Shown here: positions 61,547-64,000 of the stretch, one piece after another
Numbering within the stretch: position 1 is the stretch's first letter
Layout: the number at the start of each line of letters is the position of its first letter
DNA from: Deltaproteobacteria bacterium
GTDB taxonomy: Bacteria > JAGRBM01 > JAHCIT01
DNA: 64,000 nucleotides
NCBI GenBank assembly: GCA_026129095.1
Contig: JAHCIT010000002.1
Span: 186,001 to 250,000 of the forward strand
Direction of reading: 5' to 3'
Position numbers and translations under genes: made by a program
The notes under the pieces: generated by a model
The model's input: only the letters and a program-made list of their open reading frames with translations
The model's database searches: none
Told to the model about the DNA's origin: nothing

Positions 61547-62722
61547 ATGCCCGTAGCCGCCTCACCACCCAGCAGAATCCCCCGCGGCGTGTGGGTCCTC
61601 GGCTTCGTGAGCATGCTGATGGATATCTCATCCGAGATGATCCACAGCCTGCTTCCGCTCTTTCTGGTGGGCACCCTGGGCGCGAGCGCCTTCGCCGTCG
61701 GCCTGATCGAGGGGCTGGCCGAGTCGACCGCCCTCACCGTCAGAGTCTTTTCCGGTACGCTGAGCGACTACCTGGGCAGGCGCAAGGGACTGGCCCTGTT
61801 CGGCTATACCCTGGGCGCACTGACCAAGCCGCTTTTTGCCATTGCACCTGCCACCGGCGTCGTGCTCACGGCGCGCCTGCTGGACCGGGTCGGCAAGGGC
61901 GTGCGGGCCGCTCCGCGCGACGCGCTGATGGCGGACATCACACCGCCGGAAGTACGTGGCGCGGCGTTCGGCCTCCGGCAGTCCCTGGATACGGTGGGAG
62001 CATTTCTCGGCCCCCTCCTGGCTGTCGGCCTGATGCTGCTGTGGGCCAATGACTTCCGCTCCGTGTTCTGGGTGGCCGTTGTTCCGGGGCTGCTCGCCGT
62101 GGCGCTGCTGGCGGCCGGCGTGCGCGAGCCGGGACGTCCCGCCGGTGGAAAACGCACCAGTCCCATCCGCCGGGAGAACCTGAGGCGCCTCAGCGGCGCG
62201 TACTGGTGGGTCACCGGTGTGGGCGGTGTTTTCGCCCTGGCCCGGTTCAGCGAGGCGTTCCTGGTGCTGCGGGCCCAGCAGGGCGGAATACCCGTCGCGC
62301 TGGTGCCGCTGGTGCTGGTGGCGATGAACGCCGTCTATGCGGTTTCCGCCTATCCGTTCGGCAGGCTGTCCGACCGGATGAACCGCAAGACGCTCCTGGC
62401 ACTGGGTCTTGCCGTCCTGATCGCCGCCGATCTCGTTCTGGCGATGGACAGCCACTGGACCACGGTGCTCGCCGGTGTCGTGCTGTGGGGAGTCCACATG
62501 GGCATGACGCAGGGCCTGCTGGCAGCGATGGTGGCCGATACGGCACCGGCCGATCTCCGGGGCACCGCCTTCGGATTCTTCAATCTGGTGAGCGGGGCCG
62601 CGATGCTCGTCGCCAGCACCGTGGCCGGCCTGCTGTGGGACCAGATGGGCGCGTCGTTCACCTTCTACGCGGGAGCCGCGTTCAGTGTCATCGCCCTGCT
62701 CGGCCTGCTCAGGAAGATCTGA
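61547..62722 (+). CDS. MFS transporter
   Basis: 391 residues with about 12 membrane helices. Motif A-like region GTLSDYLGRRKGLALFGYT, a conserved RLLDRVGKGVRAAPRDALMA stretch, and a second-half SDRMNRKTLL. This belongs to the MFS group that is often annotated as a putative sugar or heavy-metal efflux relative; substrate unknown. Its last 28 bp lie in a 44-bp repeat found again at 63673-63716. It overlaps the convergent MpaB gene by 14 bp. Confidence 0.85.
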   Translation: MPVAASPPSRIPRGVWVLGFVSMLMDISSEMIHSLLPLFLVGTLGASAFAVGLIEGLAESTALTVRVFSGTLSDYLGRRKGLALFGYTLGALTKPLFAIAPATGVVLTARLLDRVGKGVRAAPRDALMADITPPEVRGAAFGLRQSLDTVGAFLGPLLAVGLMLLWANDFRSVFWVAVVPGLLAVALLAAGVREPGRPAGGKRTSPIRRENLRRLSGAYWWVTGVGGVFALARFSEAFLVLRAQQGGIPVALVPLVLVAMNAVYAVSAYPFGRLSDRMNRKTLLALGLAVLIAADLVLAMDSHWTTVLAGVVLWGVHMGMTQGLLAAMVADTAPADLRGTAFGFFNLVSGAAMLVASTVAGLLWDQMGASFTFYAGAAFSVIALLGLLRKI

Positions 62723-62738
62723 CCGGTGTTGATGGCGG
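62695..62738. repeat. 44-bp direct repeat, copy 1
   Basis: Covers the 3' end of the MFS gene and the stop of the MpaB gene. The core CTGCTCAGGAAGATCTGACC is identical to copy 2 at 63673-63716; the 44 bp differ at two positions only. The two copies flank the MpaB gene. Confidence 0.8.
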
Positions 62739-63545
62739 CGGCAGGAACCGCTCGGGCCGCGTCGCGGCGCCCACATACCGCATGACGAACTGCATCCCCC
62801 GGCGGTTGGCGAACCGGGGAACGGCGGCAAACCCCCACCGCCCGAGCCGGCAGATCCGCTCGAACCACCGCTGGTCGGAGGCGGGCCACGGGATGCCGAA
62901 CCGCTCACGCACCGGCTCCGGCAGCGTGCCGGTAACGACGATCCGGCCCGCGTTCCGCAGGACGGGGTTGCGGAAGCTGCTTCTGACGAGCGGGGGCCGC
63001 CAGTCGCCCGCGAGCGCAAGACCGAGCGTGTGTTTTGCCGATGGCGTCATTTCGAGACGGGTCCGGCAGAACATGTCGAACCGGTCGCAGAAGGAACGGT
63101 AGTCACCGGGCACGCCGTCATAGAACACGCCGTACAGGCGGTACCACTCGACGGTGTCGGCATAGAGCCGTTCCAGGTCCACGCGGGCGAGCCCGCCCAG
63201 GTGGAACAGGCGGATCGATTCAAAAACTTCCCAGGTGAACGTCGCGTGGGCCCACCACCAGGTCTCGGGTTCGAGGGCCCGGTAGTCCTGCCCGTGCCGG
63301 TCCTTGCCGTTGATGGTCCGGTGAAGATCGCGGATCCTTTTCGCCCGCTCCGCGCCACCCTTCTGGAGCACCGTCGCCCATATCTGGGGGATGGACCGGT
63401 AGACCCGTCCGAAGGGATTGGCGAAAAAGTCCGACTGCGCGCCGATGGCGGCGCCCAGCGGCGGATACATGAGCTGGAGTATTCCGGCCGTTCCGCCCGG
63501 AAAGAACGAGCGCCAGTCACCCAGGTAACGGATCAGAAGCTGCAT
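62709..63545 (-). CDS. MpaB/DUF2236-family oxygenase-like protein
   Basis: 278 residues from the ATG at 63545. ILQLMYPPLGAAIGAQSDF, TWWWAHATFTWEVFESI and YDGVPGDYRSFCDRFDMF match the DUF2236/latex-clearing/MpaB group, which binds haem b through a His and oxidises hydrophobic compounds such as isoprenoid chains. It lies between two 44-bp direct repeats, one of which supplies its own C-terminal codons. Convergent with the MFS gene. Confidence 0.83.
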   Translation of the reverse strand: MQLLIRYLGDWRSFFPGGTAGILQLMYPPLGAAIGAQSDFFANPFGRVYRSIPQIWATVLQKGGAERAKRIRDLHRTINGKDRHGQDYRALEPETWWWAHATFTWEVFESIRLFHLGGLARVDLERLYADTVEWYRLYGVFYDGVPGDYRSFCDRFDMFCRTRLEMTPSAKHTLGLALAGDWRPPLVRSSFRNPVLRNAGRIVVTGTLPEPVRERFGIPWPASDQRWFERICRLGRWGFAAVPRFANRRGMQFVMRYVGAATRPERFLPPPSTPVRSS

Positions 63546-63672
63546 GCGGCCCCCGGTCTCCACTCCCGAAACATACCGGTGCCGTCCGGCAGTGGCTACT
63601 CGGACCGGGGAAATTGCGAGTAAAGCCCGCACGCCCTTCAAAGGCCGGAAACCGGGATTACCGGGCGAGCAT

Positions 63673-63716
63673 CCTGCTCGGTCTGCTCAGGAAGATCTGA
63701 CCGGTGTTGCTGGCGG
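63673..63716. repeat. 44-bp direct repeat, copy 2
   Basis: Same as 62695-62738 with two mismatches. In the MFS reading frame it would read LLGLLRKI and stop, that is, a duplicate of the MFS C-terminus. It lies 10 bp before the 3' end of the DksA-like gene and 128 bp upstream of the MpaB start. Confidence 0.8.
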
Positions 63717-63726
63717 ATGAGCGGTT

Positions 63727-64000
63727 TCAGTCACGCTCGCGGGCGCCCTGGCAACTGACGCAGAAGGGTGCCTCCGGCCGGGCCTTCAGCCGCCGGTAAC
63801 CGATGGGCTCGCCGCAGTCGGCGCACCAGCCATAGGAGCCGTTCCCGAAGCGCAGGAGCGCGGCCTCGACCCGCTGCAGCCGGAGCCCGGTTTCGGCCTG
63901 GCTCGCCTTGGCGAGCATCTGGTTCTGCATGGCGTCCATCCGGGTGAGCCGCCCGATCGACTGCTCCAGGTCCACGGGCTGGACGCTGCCAGCCGACTGC
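63727..64000 (-). CDS. DksA/TraR-type C4 zinc-finger protein, partial (N-terminus beyond window end)
   Basis: The open frame continues off the window end (QSAGSVQPVDLEQSIGRLTR). Family features are the RMDAMQNQMLAKAS helix, ALLRFGNGSYGWCADCGEPI and FCVSCQGA with the four zinc cysteines CADC/CVSC. DksA-type proteins bind the RNA polymerase secondary channel and alter transcription with ppGpp. This short form is common next to unrelated genes; function of this one is not fixed. Confidence 0.85.
   Translation of the reverse strand, partial: QSAGSVQPVDLEQSIGRLTRMDAMQNQMLAKASQAETGLRLQRVEAALLRFGNGSYGWCADCGEPIGYRRLKARPEAPFCVSCQGARERD

Noticed and set aside
1-64000. tRNA, rRNA, CRISPR array, intact IS or prophage
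   Set aside because: No cloverleaf, rRNA core, regular spacer-repeat array, complete transposase or phage structural gene was seen on either strand.

Overview
The window is about 64 kb of a GC-rich (my estimate, mid-60s %), densely coded Gram-negative chromosome. Outer-membrane lineage is indicated by lipoproteins with lipoboxes, an outer-membrane beta-barrel protein, and an adjacent pair matching the TIGR03545/TIGR03546 families. Hopanoid genes (hpnH, hpnG, an hpnA-like epimerase), a FYDLN-type acidic zinc protein, split glycine decarboxylase (gcvPA/gcvPB), ferredoxin-dependent 2-oxoacid oxidoreductase (korAB), many fatty-acid activation genes and DUF2236/MpaB together suggest an uncultured deltaproteobacterial-type lineage (Myxococcota, Desulfobacterota or Binatota-like). 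That assignment is inference. I saw no rRNA, tRNA, CRISPR array, intact insertion sequence or prophage.

Layout. 1-8 kb: a hydrolase cut by the window edge, a lipoprotein, the divergent hpnH/hpnG pair, a CstA-type peptide/pyruvate transporter, and an unusual lid-less Hsp70 followed 2 bp later by an NAD-dependent epimerase. 8-18 kb: a PatA-like response regulator, an MshEN-domain protein, an outer-membrane protein, a galU-glutaredoxin-holA-Na/Pi transporter run, and the TIGR03545/TIGR03546 envelope pair. 18-30 kb: lipid metabolism. This holds two acyl-CoA synthetases, an SCP2 protein, an acyl-CoA dehydrogenase, a His-rich membrane protein, an Mpo1-like protein and a FadR-type GntR regulator, with two sets of shared palindromic operators. 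Inside it lies an AT-richer islet: a small ORF and a lipoprotein gene whose apparent promoter spacer contains 12 consecutive G. A Fic gene preceded by twin inverted repeats follows. 30-36.5 kb: trypsin-like lipoprotein, FHA protein, glycoside hydrolase, a 0.6-kb array of palindromic repeats, then a prenyl-lipid operon (PLD-like protein, polyprenyl synthase, UbiA/MenA-type transferase, GbsR regulator). 36.5-39 kb: a lower-GC module with an IS relic, TetR with a perfect 30-bp palindrome, a membrane protein and a SRPBCC protein. 39-54 kb: housekeeping and central metabolism (rlmI, ubiB-like kinase, dihaem cytochrome, gcvH-gcvPA-gcvPB, nadC, two small zinc proteins, korAB) and a three-gene set of D-2-hydroxyacid dehydrogenase, DNA methyltransferase and AAC(6')-like acetyltransferase. 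54-64 kb: two MFS transporters, a TPR protein, patatin, a seven-bladed FG-GAP lipoprotein, a BNR propeller with a MoaD/ThiS partner, an MpaB-like oxygenase flanked by 44-bp direct repeats, and a DksA-type protein cut by the window end.

How the genes fit together: the clearest theme is membrane and storage lipid metabolism (hopanoids, acyl-CoA activation and oxidation, prenyl lipids, lipid-binding SCP2/SRPBCC/Mpo1-like proteins), controlled by at least three separate local operators. The most promising leads are the poly-G promoter, the lid-less Hsp70, the operator-linked lipid regulons, the prenyl-lipid operon with its own inverted repeat, and the MpaB cassette between direct repeats.
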